Shown: positions 1 to 8,562, counted from the first letter of the stretch. The stretch is 64,000 bases of DNA from Actinoplanes octamycinicus (GCF_014205225.1 NZ_JACHNB010000001.1:7359501-7423500), one strand, 5' to 3'. A program made the numbers and translations. The notes: generated by a model not told the origin, from the letters alone.

Positions 1-433
1 GGGACAGCCAGCTGTCGGCCGACGACCGGGCGGTCATCCGGAAGGTGGCGCTGCCGGCCCGGACGGTCAGCACCGATCCGTTCTCGGTCCGGAAGAGCAG
101 GTACCGCCCGGCGCCGGGAACATCCTTGGCGCTGCTCGCGGCGGCGGCCAGCAGGATCTGCGAGGCGGACAGCGTGGTGCTGGTCCCGGTCGCGCCGGGC
201 GCCGGGGCCGGGACCGGGCCGTCCCGGTCGATCGCGACCACCGCCACCCCGGCGACGGCCGCGGCCACCAGCGCCCCGGCCGGGATCAGCGCGGCGGCCC
301 GGAAGCGCCGGGCGGGACGGTCCGGGGCGGCGGGTGCGGTGAGGGCGAACGGCAGCGGCGGTGTGCCGGGCGGGTCCAGCCGGGCCGGGCGGGCGTCGGC
401 GAGTGCGGTCAGGACGTCACGGTCGTTCTTCAT
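1..433 (-). CDS. CU044_5270-like membrane protein, partial (C-terminus outside window)
   Basis: Only the N-terminal 144 residues lie in the window. The protein starts MKNDRDVLTALADARPARLD, has a Pro/Arg-rich cytoplasmic stretch, one hydrophobic segment at about residues 43-68, then an extracytoplasmic Ala/Thr-rich region. This layout, and the position directly behind an ECF sigma gene with an ATGA overlap (430-433), resembles the actinobacterial CU044_5270 family that is often encoded next to ECF sigma factors. The function is unknown; a membrane partner of the sigma factor is an inference. The family call rests on N-terminal style and context only. Confidence 0.6.
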   Translation of the reverse strand, partial: MKNDRDVLTALADARPARLDPPGTPPLPFALTAPAAPDRPARRFRAAALIPAGALVAAAVAGVAVVAIDRDGPVPAPAPGATGTSTTLSASQILLAAAASSAKDVPGAGRYLLFRTENGSVLTVRAGSATFRMTARSSADSWLS

Positions 434-960
434 CGGGTCGACTCCTTGATCACAAGCTGGTCGGGGGTGCGGGCGTCGGCGGCGGCGCGGGTCAGGCGGG
501 TGCGCGCCCGGTGCAGACGGACCAGGAAGGTCGCGGTGGAACAGCCCACGACCCGGGCCGCGTCGCCGGGCCGGAGCCCGTCCCAGGCGGTCAGGGTGAG
601 CACTTCCCGGTCGCTCTCGGAGAGCCCGGCGAGGGCGGTGAGCAGCGCCGACCGTTCGGCGACGCCGTCGGCGACGTCCGGCGCGTCGGCCACCCAGGCG
701 AGCATCTCGGCGGCGATGGCACGCTGCCGTTCCTCGGTGCGGTAGCGCTCGCGCAGCACGTTGCGGGCTACGCCGAGCAGCCACGGCAAGGGCGTGTCGC
801 GGGGCATCTGGGCGAACCGGCGCCAGGCGACGAGGAAGGTGTCCGCCACCACCTCGTCGGCGAGCGCGGTGCCGGCCCGGGCGACGGCGTAGGCGTACAC
901 ACGGCGGTGGTGCTCGGCGTAGAGCGCGGTGAACTGCTGCGCGTCATCCGGGTCTGCCAC
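430..960 (-). CDS. RNA polymerase ECF sigma factor (sigma-70 family)
   Basis: A 176-residue protein with the two ECF domains. Region 2 is at about residues 8-75 (YAEHHRRVYAYAVARAG, then FLVAWRRFAQ), and region 4 is at about 105-160 with a helix-turn-helix (LTLTAWDGLRPGDAARVVGC). It would direct core RNA polymerase to a small stress regulon. The start is GTG with AAGGA about 10 nt upstream. Its stop overlaps the start of the downstream membrane protein by four bases, so the two are translationally coupled and may act as sigma factor and partner. No canonical zinc anti-sigma motif is visible in the partner. Confidence 0.88.
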   Translation of the reverse strand: MADPDDAQQFTALYAEHHRRVYAYAVARAGTALADEVVADTFLVAWRRFAQMPRDTPLPWLLGVARNVLRERYRTEERQRAIAAEMLAWVADAPDVADGVAERSALLTALAGLSESDREVLTLTAWDGLRPGDAARVVGCSTATFLVRLHRARTRLTRAAADARTPDQLVIKESTR

Positions 961-1031
961 TGATCGGCCGTCCTTAGTGAAGGGGTGCGGTCACCAAGGA
1001 ATGCGCGGGGGACGGCGTTTCTTACACCGGG

Positions 1032-1988
1032 TCAGGGCAGCAGCGTGCTGAGGTCCGGCTTCGCGGTCAGCAGCTGGTCGGTGACGGCCAGGTCGGCCAG
1101 GGTCTCCACCGACGCGCGGTTCACCTCGGCCGGGAACTTCGGCAGGACCAGGGCGGAGCGGACCTCGGGGGCGATCTTCGTGTAGCTGCCGAGGACGTCG
1201 CGGACCTCGTCCGGGTGCTGGTCGGCGTAGGCCAGAGACTTCTTCATCGCGGCGGTGAAGCGCTTGACCAGGTCCGGGTTGCTCCCGATCAGCTGCTGCG
1301 AGGTGAAGTACATGGCCACGGTCAGGTCCGGGGCGACGTCCACATAGCTGGACGCGATCTTGCGGGCGCCGGCGGCGACCGCGGCCTGCTGGAACGGCTC
1401 GACCACGAAGATCGCGTCGACACTGCCCTTCTGCAGGGCCGGCACCTGGTCGGGGAAGGCCAGCTCGGTGAACTTGACCGCGGCCGGGTCGCCGCCGTCC
1501 TTGCGCACCGAGGCCCGGACGCTGGTCTCGACGATGTTCTTCAGGGTGTTCGCGGCGACCGTCCGGCCGGCCAGATCCTTGGGCGACTTGATCGGGCTGT
1601 CCGCCCGGACGAACAGGCCGGCGAAGTCCTTGCCCGGCACGCCGGTCGAGTTGTTGCCGTTCGACACCACCTTGACCGGCAGTTTCTTGGACGCGCCGAG
1701 CAGCAGCGAGATGGTGTTGCTGAAACCGAACTGGTACTCGCCGCCGAGCACCGCGGGGACGATCGCGGCGCCGCCCTGCGCGGTGGTCAGCGTCAGGTCG
1801 ATGTTCTGCTCGCGGAAGAAGCCCTTCTCCTTGCCGAGGTAGATCGGCGCGACGTCGACGATCGCGATCACCCCGGTGTTGACCTTGTCGAGCTGCCCGG
1901 TGCTCTCCGGCGTCTTCTCGTCGGCGCCGCCGCACCCGGCGACCAGCAGGATCACCGCGGCACACGCCGCGAACAGCCCGGATCTCAT
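1032..1988 (-). CDS. ABC transporter substrate-binding lipoprotein, NMT1/SsuA-like
   Basis: A 318-residue lipoprotein with signal peptide and lipobox LVAGC (Cys19). The mature part has the two-lobed periplasmic-binding fold of the NMT1/THI5/SsuA group: APIYLGKEKGFFREQNIDLT near the N-terminus, then a GGAAIVPAVLGGEYQFGF segment. Family members bind sulfonates, taurine, nitrate or thiamine precursors; the ligand here cannot be told from sequence. No permease or ATPase gene is adjacent on either side, so it is an orphan component. It sits about 70 nt upstream of the ECF sigma gene on the same strand, with no obvious functional link. Confidence 0.85.
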   Translation of the reverse strand: MRSGLFAACAAVILLVAGCGGADEKTPESTGQLDKVNTGVIAIVDVAPIYLGKEKGFFREQNIDLTLTTAQGGAAIVPAVLGGEYQFGFSNTISLLLGASKKLPVKVVSNGNNSTGVPGKDFAGLFVRADSPIKSPKDLAGRTVAANTLKNIVETSVRASVRKDGGDPAAVKFTELAFPDQVPALQKGSVDAIFVVEPFQQAAVAAGARKIASSYVDVAPDLTVAMYFTSQQLIGSNPDLVKRFTAAMKKSLAYADQHPDEVRDVLGSYTKIAPEVRSALVLPKFPAEVNRASVETLADLAVTDQLLTAKPDLSTLLP

Positions 1989-2073
1989 CCACGCAAGGTA
2001 GGGCAGTCATCGGCGTACGTCAATGATCATCGGCTTTCCTTCAGCGGTGGTCCGCGCTGCCGACTGAAAGCGC

Positions 2074-2553
2074 ATGCGTAAGGCGCGGATCGGCGGAGTG
2101 GCCGCGGCGGCCTTGATCGGTGCCGGGCTGGCGCTCGCCACGGGCGGCGCCCCGGCCGGCGGCCCGCACCCCGCCGTCCCGGTGCTGACCGCCGGGCTCG
2201 GCACGCCGGTGACCCAGGAGGGGGTCTTCGAGTACACGGTGCGCTCGTTCGCCTGCAGGATCGACTGCCGGCTGGACATCACCGTCCGGAACCTGGGGAC
2301 CACCGCCCGCGAGCCCGGCATCGCGTTCGCCCGGATCTACGACTCGGCCGGGATCGCCCATCTGCCGGACGCGATGGCGCAGATCCGCGCGGACGGCTCC
2401 GGCCCGTCGCTGCTCGACGAGCTGGCGCCGGGCGCCGTGATCACCAGCCAGTTGGTCTACCCGGTCCCGGACGGTCCGCCGGTCACCTCGGTGGTGCTCC
2501 GCGAGTCCCCGTCGGCGGCCGGGATCCGGATCGCGCTGCCCTCGCATACGTAG
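2074..2553 (+). CDS. secreted hypothetical protein
   Basis: A 159-residue protein with a basic N-terminus and hydrophobic signal segment (RKARIGGVAAAALIGAGLALA) followed by an Ala/Gly/Pro stretch, so it is probably exported. The mature part contains a CRIDC pair that could form a disulfide and beta-rich sequence (LDITVRNLGTTAREPGIAF), reminiscent of small Ig-like or DUF4352-like secreted domains. I do not recognise a family. It is transcribed divergently from the substrate-binding lipoprotein (85 bp between starts) and lies 25 bp upstream of the SDR gene, so it may share that transcript. Confidence 0.6.
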   Translation: MRKARIGGVAAAALIGAGLALATGGAPAGGPHPAVPVLTAGLGTPVTQEGVFEYTVRSFACRIDCRLDITVRNLGTTAREPGIAFARIYDSAGIAHLPDAMAQIRADGSGPSLLDELAPGAVITSQLVYPVPDGPPVTSVVLRESPSAAGIRIALPSHT

Positions 2554-2578
2554 CGCGTAACGGGGCATCCCGGGACGC

Positions 2579-3382
2579 ATGACGACATCGAGTGAGAACC
2601 CGTTCGCCGTGGTCACCGGCGCCTCCAGCGGCATCGGTTACGAACTCGCCCGGCAGCTCGCCGAGCACGGCCACGACCTGCTGATCATCGCCGAGGACGA
2701 GGGCATCGAGGAGGCCGCCACGGACCTGCGCCGGGACGGGCGCAACCAGGTGGTGGCGGTCCGCGCCGACCTGGCCGACCGGGCCGGGGTGGAGCAGGCC
2801 TGGGCGGCGATCGAGGCGACCGGCCGGCCGATCGACGCGCTCGCGCTGAACGCCGGCCGGGGCATCGGCGGCGCGTTCGTCGGCGGCACCGACCTGGCGG
2901 ACGAACTCAACATCATCGACGTGAACGTGACCTCGACCGTGCACCTGGCCAAGCTGGCGCTGCCCGGCATGGTCGCCCGCGGCAAGGGCCGGGTGCTGAT
3001 CACCTCGTCGATCGCGTCCATGATGCCGGGCACCTACCAGCTGGTCTACAACGCGTCGAAGTCGTTCACCCAGTCGTTCGCCGAGGGGCTGCGCGCCGAG
3101 CTCAAGGACACCGGGGTGACGGTCACCGCGCTGATGCCCGGCCCGACCGACACGAACTTCTTCCACCGCGCCGAGATGGACGACACCCGGGTCGGCGCCG
3201 GCCAGAAGGACGACCCGGCGCAGGTCGCCGAGCAGGGCATCCGGGCGCTGCTGGAGGGCAAGGAGAAGGTCCTCGCCGGCTCGGTGAAGACCCGGGCGCA
3301 GGCGGTGGCCAGCAAGGTCATGCCGGACAGCGCGAAGGCCGAGATGCACCGCAAGATGGCCGAGCCCGGATCGGCGAACTGA
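2579..3382 (+). CDS. SDR family NAD(P)-dependent oxidoreductase
   Basis: A 267-residue classical short-chain dehydrogenase/reductase. The cofactor-binding TGASSGIG motif is at residues 13-20, an NAG motif follows (LALNAGRG), and the active-site Ser (ITSSIASM) and YNASK (Tyr/Lys) are all present. It would reduce or oxidise a carbonyl/alcohol with NAD(P)H in the cytosol; the substrate is unknown. The C-terminal tail resembles the YqjQ/DltE-like SDR subgroup. The stop overlaps the next start by one base (TGATG at 3380-3384), so it forms an operon with the methyltransferase. Confidence 0.9.
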   Translation: MTTSSENPFAVVTGASSGIGYELARQLAEHGHDLLIIAEDEGIEEAATDLRRDGRNQVVAVRADLADRAGVEQAWAAIEATGRPIDALALNAGRGIGGAFVGGTDLADELNIIDVNVTSTVHLAKLALPGMVARGKGRVLITSSIASMMPGTYQLVYNASKSFTQSFAEGLRAELKDTGVTVTALMPGPTDTNFFHRAEMDDTRVGAGQKDDPAQVAEQGIRALLEGKEKVLAGSVKTRAQAVASKVMPDSAKAEMHRKMAEPGSAN

Positions 3383-4317
3383 TGGGCGACGACGAGGCGC
3401 TGCTCCGGCTCGGGCAGCGGCTGCGGGACGGCGGCTACCGGTTCACCACGGTCACCCCGGCGACCCACGCGCGGGTGAACCGGCGGCCGGGCAACGAGGT
3501 GGCCCGGGACCTGCGGGACGTGTTCGGCTGGAGCCGGCCGTTCCCGCCCGAGGTGGTGCCGGGCGAGCTGCGTGAGCTGATGCGGGCGGCCGGGGTGGCC
3601 GACGAGGACGGGACGCTGTGGCGCAGCCGGGTGCGGTTCTCCTCGTACGACGACGAGCTGTTCGTCCACTCGGCGTTCCCCACCGACGCGCCCGACTCGG
3701 TGTTCTTCGGTCCGGACACGTACCGGATGGCCGACGCCGCCATCGCGTACCTGGCCGGTCGGGAACAACCGCTGACCCGCGCGGTCGACGTCGGCTGCGG
3801 CACCGGGGCCGGCGCCATCGCGGTCGCCAAGCGGGCGCCGGACGCGCAGGTCCTGGCGGTCGACATCAACGACACCGCGCTGCGGTACGCCCGGGTCAAC
3901 GCCCGGCTGGCCGGGACCGGCGGGGTGCAGCCGCGCCGCAGCGACCTGCTCGACGACGTCGACGGCGAGCTGGACCTGATCATCTCGAACCCGCCGTTCA
4001 TGGTCGATCCGGCTGGCCGGGTCTACCGCGACGGCGGCGGCCCGGACGGCAACGACCTGTCGCTGCGGATCATCGACGCCGCCGCGAAACGGCTGGCGCC
4101 GGGCGGCACGCTGGTGCTGTTCAGCGGCACCGGGATCACCGGCGGCCACGACCCGCTGCGCCAGGCGGCGGCCGACCGGCTGGCCGGCACCGGCCTGGCC
4201 TGGGACTACCGCGAGGTGGACCCGGACGTCTACGGCGAGGAGCTGGATGGTCCGGCGTACGGGAAAGCCGACCGGATCGCGGTGGTCGTGCTGACCGCCA
4301 CCCGGTCACTCCCGTAG
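3382..4317 (+). CDS. class I SAM-dependent methyltransferase (small-domain/HemK-like, NPPF motif)
   Basis: A 311-residue methyltransferase. SAM motif I VDVGCGTGAG is at about residues 135-144, an acidic motif II (VLAVDIND) follows, and the catalytic NPPF motif is at 203-206. NPPF/NPPY motifs are used by enzymes that methylate amide or amine nitrogens in proteins, rRNA or DNA. The N-terminal ~120 residues form a separate substrate-recognition region. It is similar in layout to RlmG/PrmC-type enzymes, but the target is not assignable. It is co-translated with the preceding SDR gene and converges with the next gene, the two ends overlapping by 12 bp. Confidence 0.85.
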   Translation: MGDDEALLRLGQRLRDGGYRFTTVTPATHARVNRRPGNEVARDLRDVFGWSRPFPPEVVPGELRELMRAAGVADEDGTLWRSRVRFSSYDDELFVHSAFPTDAPDSVFFGPDTYRMADAAIAYLAGREQPLTRAVDVGCGTGAGAIAVAKRAPDAQVLAVDINDTALRYARVNARLAGTGGVQPRRSDLLDDVDGELDLIISNPPFMVDPAGRVYRDGGGPDGNDLSLRIIDAAAKRLAPGGTLVLFSGTGITGGHDPLRQAAADRLAGTGLAWDYREVDPDVYGEELDGPAYGKADRIAVVVLTATRSLP

Positions 4318-5259
4318 CGACGTGCGACCTGCGGCCCAGGCGTCCATGACGTCCTGGGCCCACAGGTTGTCGACCGCCAGCGCGCACCGGGCGCCCCACA
4401 GCACCTGGCCGGCGAGCTCCGGCTCGGCCAGCGCGAACGTGCCGCACATGTCGTGCGCGGCGATCTGCTCGTGCACCGCGTCGGCCTCCACGTGCTCGTC
4501 GTAGAACGCGGTCGCGCCCGGGTCACCACCGAGCCGGCGCAGCCCGTTGCCGTACGCCCGGTTCGGCAGCGACGAGGTCATCTCGTAGGCGGCGAGATGG
4601 CCGAGGATCGCGCCGCGCCGGGCCCGGTGCAGCCCGAAGAACGACATCAGGTTGTTGACCGCCAGGGTCGCGGCCGGCACCGCGTGCACGTAGCCGCCGT
4701 ACGTCAGATCCAGCCCGAACCAGCTCATCGTCTGCTTGAACAGCTCCTGGTGCATCCGGCCGGTCACCCCGCCGCCGTACTCGTCGGCCTGGATCTCGAC
4801 CAGCGCGGCCTTGGCGCGCCCGCCCAGCCGCGGGATCGCGAACGTGTGCGGGTCGGCCTCGCGCAGGTGATAGACCGACCGGTGGATGACGAACTCGCGG
4901 AACTGCTCGGGGGTGGCCCGCCCGCGGAGGTACTTGGACAGCGGCGGCCCGTCGTCGGCCGCCACGATCGCGGCCAGCTCGGCCGGCACCGACTCCGGAT
5001 CGGCCGGGACCGGCGGCCCGACCAGCTCGTGCAGCCGGTCCTGCCAGCGGCTCTCCAGCTCGGCGCGCAGCCGCAGCAGGTCCAGCTGCCACTCCCAGGA
5101 GTCGTCCACCCCGTCCCACCCGCGGTAGGCCAGCTCGTAGCAGAGGAACAGCGACAGGTGGAAGTCCTCGTCGTCGTCCGGGGCACCGCTGAAGTCGATG
5201 TCGCCGCCGCCCAGGGCGTCGACCAGAGCGCTGGAGAGGGAGCCTCGTGGTGCCGGCAT
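4306..5259 (-). CDS. iron-containing redox enzyme family protein (heme-oxygenase-like diiron fold)
   Basis: About 317 residues, mostly helical, matching the actinobacterial iron-containing redox enzyme family of the heme-oxygenase-like diiron superfamily (relatives of SznF/UndA). Candidate metal-ligand motifs are visible: EIQADEYGGG near the middle and EHVEADAVHE near the C-terminus, giving the Glu/His/Asp/His set expected for a dinuclear iron site. The ORF is open further upstream, but GGAG lies 8 nt before the ATG at 5259 (and only 2 nt before an ATG at 5265), so I prefer 5259. The gene is divergent from a CDGSH iron-sulfur gene about 57 bp away. The reaction is unknown. Confidence 0.82.
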   Translation of the reverse strand: MPAPRGSLSSALVDALGGGDIDFSGAPDDDEDFHLSLFLCYELAYRGWDGVDDSWEWQLDLLRLRAELESRWQDRLHELVGPPVPADPESVPAELAAIVAADDGPPLSKYLRGRATPEQFREFVIHRSVYHLREADPHTFAIPRLGGRAKAALVEIQADEYGGGVTGRMHQELFKQTMSWFGLDLTYGGYVHAVPAATLAVNNLMSFFGLHRARRGAILGHLAAYEMTSSLPNRAYGNGLRRLGGDPGATAFYDEHVEADAVHEQIAAHDMCGTFALAEPELAGQVLWGARCALAVDNLWAQDVMDAWAAGRTSLRE

Positions 5260-5316
5260 TTTCATGGCTCCGCAGATGCCCGTTTGCGGATCGCCGAAAC
5301 GGGGATCTTGGCGGGC

Positions 5317-5547
5317 ATGACATCTACCATCACGCCGTACGAGGACGGTCCGCTGATCGTCCGGGGCGACTTCGAGCTGGTCTCGCCGGACGGGGAGCCA
5401 ATCGACCCGGCGCGCCGCACGATCGCGCTGTGCCGCTGCGGCAAGTCCGCCGACAAGCCGTTCTGCGACGGCACCCACAAGACCTTCCGGTTCAAGGCGG
5501 GCACCGGCCGGGACAACCCGCCGCCGAGCGCGGGCGTACTACCTTGA
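5317..5547 (+). CDS. CDGSH iron-sulfur domain protein
   Basis: A 76-residue protein with the complete CDGSH [2Fe-2S] signature CRCGKSADKPFCDGTH (three Cys and one His ligand). The whole protein is one such domain, so it is a small soluble electron-transfer or cluster-transfer protein. It starts at ATG 5317 (MTSTITPYEDGPLIVRGDF). It is transcribed divergently from the diiron-fold protein, an arrangement that suggests a redox partnership, and is followed after 4 bp by the VHL-domain gene. The start-codon region is compact, so the two divergent promoters must overlap. Confidence 0.93.
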   Translation: MTSTITPYEDGPLIVRGDFELVSPDGEPIDPARRTIALCRCGKSADKPFCDGTHKTFRFKAGTGRDNPPPSAGVLP

Positions 5548-5551
5548 CCGG

Positions 5552-6052
5552 GTGACCGAGAAGCTGCCCGACGTCCCGCCGGCGTACCGGTTGCCCCCGG
5601 TCGTCGCCTATCAGCCGCCGCCCCCGCCGGCCCGCAAGCGCACCGGCCTGATCATCCTGGCCTCGGTGCTCGGCGCGCTGCTCGCCGCCGGTGGGGCGTT
5701 CGTGGTCTTCCGGGCCGCGCCGCGCGACTCGGCGCCGCCGACCGTGGCGGCCCCGGCCGAGCCGGCGGCCACCGGGCTCGAGGCGCTCCCCGCCGACGCC
5801 GAGTCCCGGCTGACCAGCGCCACCGACGGTGCCTCGACCTCGATCCACTTCACCAACGAGACCGCCGATCCGGTCACGATCATGTGGCTCGGCTATGACC
5901 GGAAGCGGGTGTTCTACACCGAGTTGCCGCCGGGGCAGGGCTACGACCAGCAGACCTACACCGGCCACGTCTGGGTGGTCACCCGGGCCGACGGCACCGC
6001 GATCGCCGTCTTCCAGGCGACCGCCGAGCCGGCCCGGGCCACCATCCGCTGA
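5552..6052 (+). CDS. membrane-anchored protein with VHL beta domain
   Basis: A 166-residue protein: Pro-rich N-terminal tail (QPPPPPARKR), one membrane segment at about 32-54, an Ala/Pro linker, then a C-terminal domain at about 90-160 that matches the beta domain of the von Hippel-Lindau tumour suppressor. Aligned to human VHL by eye, N102, W112, Y122, H139 and W141 fall at the positions of N78, W88, Y98, H115 and W117, and LPPGQG matches LPPGTG. The start is GTG. It follows the CDGSH gene by 4 bp and ends one base before the convergent MFS gene. Bacterial VHL-like domains exist but their role is poorly known; the domain here should lie outside the membrane. Confidence 0.8.
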   Translation: MTEKLPDVPPAYRLPPVVAYQPPPPPARKRTGLIILASVLGALLAAGGAFVVFRAAPRDSAPPTVAAPAEPAATGLEALPADAESRLTSATDGASTSIHFTNETADPVTIMWLGYDRKRVFYTELPPGQGYDQQTYTGHVWVVTRADGTAIAVFQATAEPARATIR

Positions 6053-7429
6053 TCAGGCGACCGCCACCGGCTCCCGGTCCGCAGCCGGTCGCAGCACGGT
6101 CAGCACCGCCAGCCCGGTGACCACCGCCAGCACCGCGCTGATCAGGAAGATCCGGTCGAGTCCGGCGGCGTAGCCGGACCGTGCCGCGGTGCCGGACGCC
6201 GGATACCAGGTGGCCAGCACCGGCAGCGCCACCGCGTAACCGACCTGCCGGAACGTGTTCGCCGCCCCGTTCGCCATCCCGGCCCGCTCCGGCGCCACCA
6301 CGGCCAGCGCCGCCGACGCCAGCACCGGCGTGCTCAGCCCCACCCCGACGCCGGTCACCGCCAGCCCGGGCAGCACCGCCGCCCAGCCCGACCCGCCGTC
6401 GACCAGCATGCACAGCGCGTCACCGCAGCCGATCAGCAGCAGCCCGCCGCCGATCGTCCAGCGGGCCGGCACGGCGTGCAGCAGCCGCCCGCCGGCCGCC
6501 GCCACCACGAACGACACCGCCGCCATCGGAGCCAGCACCAGCCCGGCCGCCATCGGGCCGAGGCCGAGCACCGACTGCGCCCACAGCGAGATGAACACCG
6601 TGTTCGCGAAGGCCGCCGCGGTCAGCCCGGCCGCGCCCGCCATCAGCACGGTGAAGGCCGGCCGCCGGAACAGCGCGAGATCCAGCATCGGTTCCGGGCG
6701 ACCGCGTTCCACCAGCAGGAACAGCAGGGTGACGGCCGCACCGGCGACCAGCGTCCCGGCCGTGACCGGGTCGGTCCAGCCGGTCTCGCCGGCCCGGATC
6801 AGCCCGTAGACGATCAGTGAGATCGCGGCGGTGAAGCTGACCACGCCGGGCAGGTCGAGCCGGCCCGCGCCGGACCCGCGGCCACCCGGCACCGCGATCC
6901 GGGCCAGGATCACCGCCGCCGCCGCGATCGGCAGGTTGACCAGGAAGATGGAGCGCCAGCCGACCTGCTCGGTGAGCAGCCCGCCGAGGATCGGGCCGGC
7001 CGCGGCCGCCGCGCCGTTGGCCGCGCCCCAGACGCCGAAGGCCACCGAGCGGTCCCGGCCGGCGTAGGTGAGGCCGAGGATGGCGGCGTTGGTGGCGTAC
7101 ATGGCCGCGGCGGCGGCGCCCTGCACTCCGCGGGCGGCGATCAGCGCGCCGGTGTCCGGGGCCAGCCCGCAGGCCAGTGAGGCGGCCGCGAAGACGACCA
7201 GGCCGGCGACGAAGACCCGCCGGTGCCCGAGCCGGTCGGCCAGCGAGCCGGCCGCCATCAGCAGCGAGGCGAGCACCAGGACGTACAGGTCGACGGTCCA
7301 CTGCAGAGCGGTGAACGACGAGTGCAGCTCGGCGGCCAGGTCCGGGGCGGCGATGGTGACGATGGTCAGATCGACCAGCAGCATGAACGTGCTCAGCGAG
7401 ACGGCGAGCAGCGGCAACCATTTGCGCAT
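6053..7429 (-). CDS. MFS transporter, DHA2-like drug exporter (14 TM)
   Basis: About 458 residues with many hydrophobic helices. The N-terminal half carries the DHA2 hallmarks: LVDLTIVTIAAPDLAAEL, WTVDLYVLVLASLLMAAGSL in TM1-2, ADRLGHRRVF (motif A) and a motif-C-like GPILGGLLTEQVGWRSIFL. These proteins export drugs or metabolites by proton antiport. I start at ATG 7429 (MRKWLPLLAVS); an in-frame GTG lies three codons upstream. The gene is divergent from an unusual Lrp-type regulator (about 85 bp between starts), which is its likely controller. The substrate is unknown. Confidence 0.9.
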   Translation of the reverse strand: MRKWLPLLAVSLSTFMLLVDLTIVTIAAPDLAAELHSSFTALQWTVDLYVLVLASLLMAAGSLADRLGHRRVFVAGLVVFAAASLACGLAPDTGALIAARGVQGAAAAAMYATNAAILGLTYAGRDRSVAFGVWGAANGAAAAAGPILGGLLTEQVGWRSIFLVNLPIAAAAVILARIAVPGGRGSGAGRLDLPGVVSFTAAISLIVYGLIRAGETGWTDPVTAGTLVAGAAVTLLFLLVERGRPEPMLDLALFRRPAFTVLMAGAAGLTAAAFANTVFISLWAQSVLGLGPMAAGLVLAPMAAVSFVVAAAGGRLLHAVPARWTIGGGLLLIGCGDALCMLVDGGSGWAAVLPGLAVTGVGVGLSTPVLASAALAVVAPERAGMANGAANTFRQVGYAVALPVLATWYPASGTAARSGYAAGLDRIFLISAVLAVVTGLAVLTVLRPAADREPVAVA

Positions 7430-7514
7430 GCCGGGCACGATGCCCGCCGGACCGGGTCCGCGGCACACTCGCGGCCCATCCCGGCGGATTCCGACACACT
7501 GCTACGGTACGCCG

Positions 7515-8486
7515 GTGGAACCACTCACGCTCGATGACCTCGATCGACAGTTGGCCCACGCGCTGCAGGTCGACGGCCGGGTCTCGTTCAGCCGGGCCGC
7601 GGCGGTGCTCGGCGCCTCCGACCGCACCCTCGCCCGGCGGTACCACCGGCTGCGCTCGGCCGGTGCCCTCCGGGTGGTCGGCCTGCCCTACGCCGCGGCG
7701 CTCGGCCACGTCGACTGGCTGGTCCGGATGCGCTGCACCCCGGACGCCGCCGTCCCGGTGGCCACCGCGCTGGCCCGCCGCGCCGACACCTCCTGGGTGT
7801 CGATCATGTCCGGTGGCACCGAGATCAGCTGCATCACCCGGACCCGGCGACCGGCCGAGGAGGGCGAGCTGCTGCTCCAGCGGCTGCCGCGCACCTCGCG
7901 GATCACCTCGGTCAGCGCGCACTGCATCCTGCGCGCGGTGGCCGGGGTCAACGGCTGGCCGGGCCGCACCGCCGCGCTCACCCCGGAGCAGGTGGCCGCG
8001 CTGCACCCGGCGCCGGCCACCCCGCCGCCCGGCCGGGTCACCCTCACCACCGCGGACAACGACCTGCTGGCGATGCTGGCGATGGATGGCCGGGCGACCT
8101 ACCCGGCGCTGGCCGCGGCAACCGGCTGGTCGGAGACGACCGTCCGGCGCCGGCTCGAGGAGCTGCGCCGCACCGACATCCTCTACTTCGACGTGGAGAT
8201 CGAGCCGGAGCTGTTCGGTTACTCGGCCGAGGCGATGCTCTGGCTCACCGTCGCCCCGTCCGCGCTCACCGAGGTCACCCGGGCGCTGGCCAGCCATCCG
8301 CAGATCGCTTACGCCACCGCGGTGACCGGGCCGGCCGGCATCGCCGCCTCGGTGATCTGCCGCAACCTCGACGAACTCTACGACTACCTGGCCAACGCGG
8401 TCGGCGCCCTCCCCGGCGTCGCCTCCGCCGAGACCGTCCCGCTGGTCCGCCGCGTCAAGGGCGCCGGAACCCTGCTGGTCGCGTGA
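7515..8486 (+). CDS. Lrp/AsnC family regulator with two HTH/ligand-binding repeats
   Basis: About 323 residues, twice the size of ordinary Lrp proteins. The first helix-turn-helix is at about residues 4-60 (LDRQLAHALQVDGRVSFSRA), followed by an alpha-beta domain. A second HTH follows at about 170-225 (NDLLAMLAMDGRATYPALAA, then ETTVRRRLEEL), with a second RAM-like domain at the C-terminus. The start is GTG 7515. Its position divergent to the MFS exporter suggests it controls that gene in response to a small molecule. Tandem Lrp proteins are common in actinomycetes; the ligand is unknown. Confidence 0.85.
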   Translation: MEPLTLDDLDRQLAHALQVDGRVSFSRAAAVLGASDRTLARRYHRLRSAGALRVVGLPYAAALGHVDWLVRMRCTPDAAVPVATALARRADTSWVSIMSGGTEISCITRTRRPAEEGELLLQRLPRTSRITSVSAHCILRAVAGVNGWPGRTAALTPEQVAALHPAPATPPPGRVTLTTADNDLLAMLAMDGRATYPALAAATGWSETTVRRRLEELRRTDILYFDVEIEPELFGYSAEAMLWLTVAPSALTEVTRALASHPQIAYATAVTGPAGIAASVICRNLDELYDYLANAVGALPGVASAETVPLVRRVKGAGTLLVA

Positions 8487-8562
8487 CGCCTTCCTCCCGC
8501 ACCACCTGGCAGTCGTGACGCGAGGTGAAGTGCACTCAACCCACGACGGAGTCGCCGACCGC

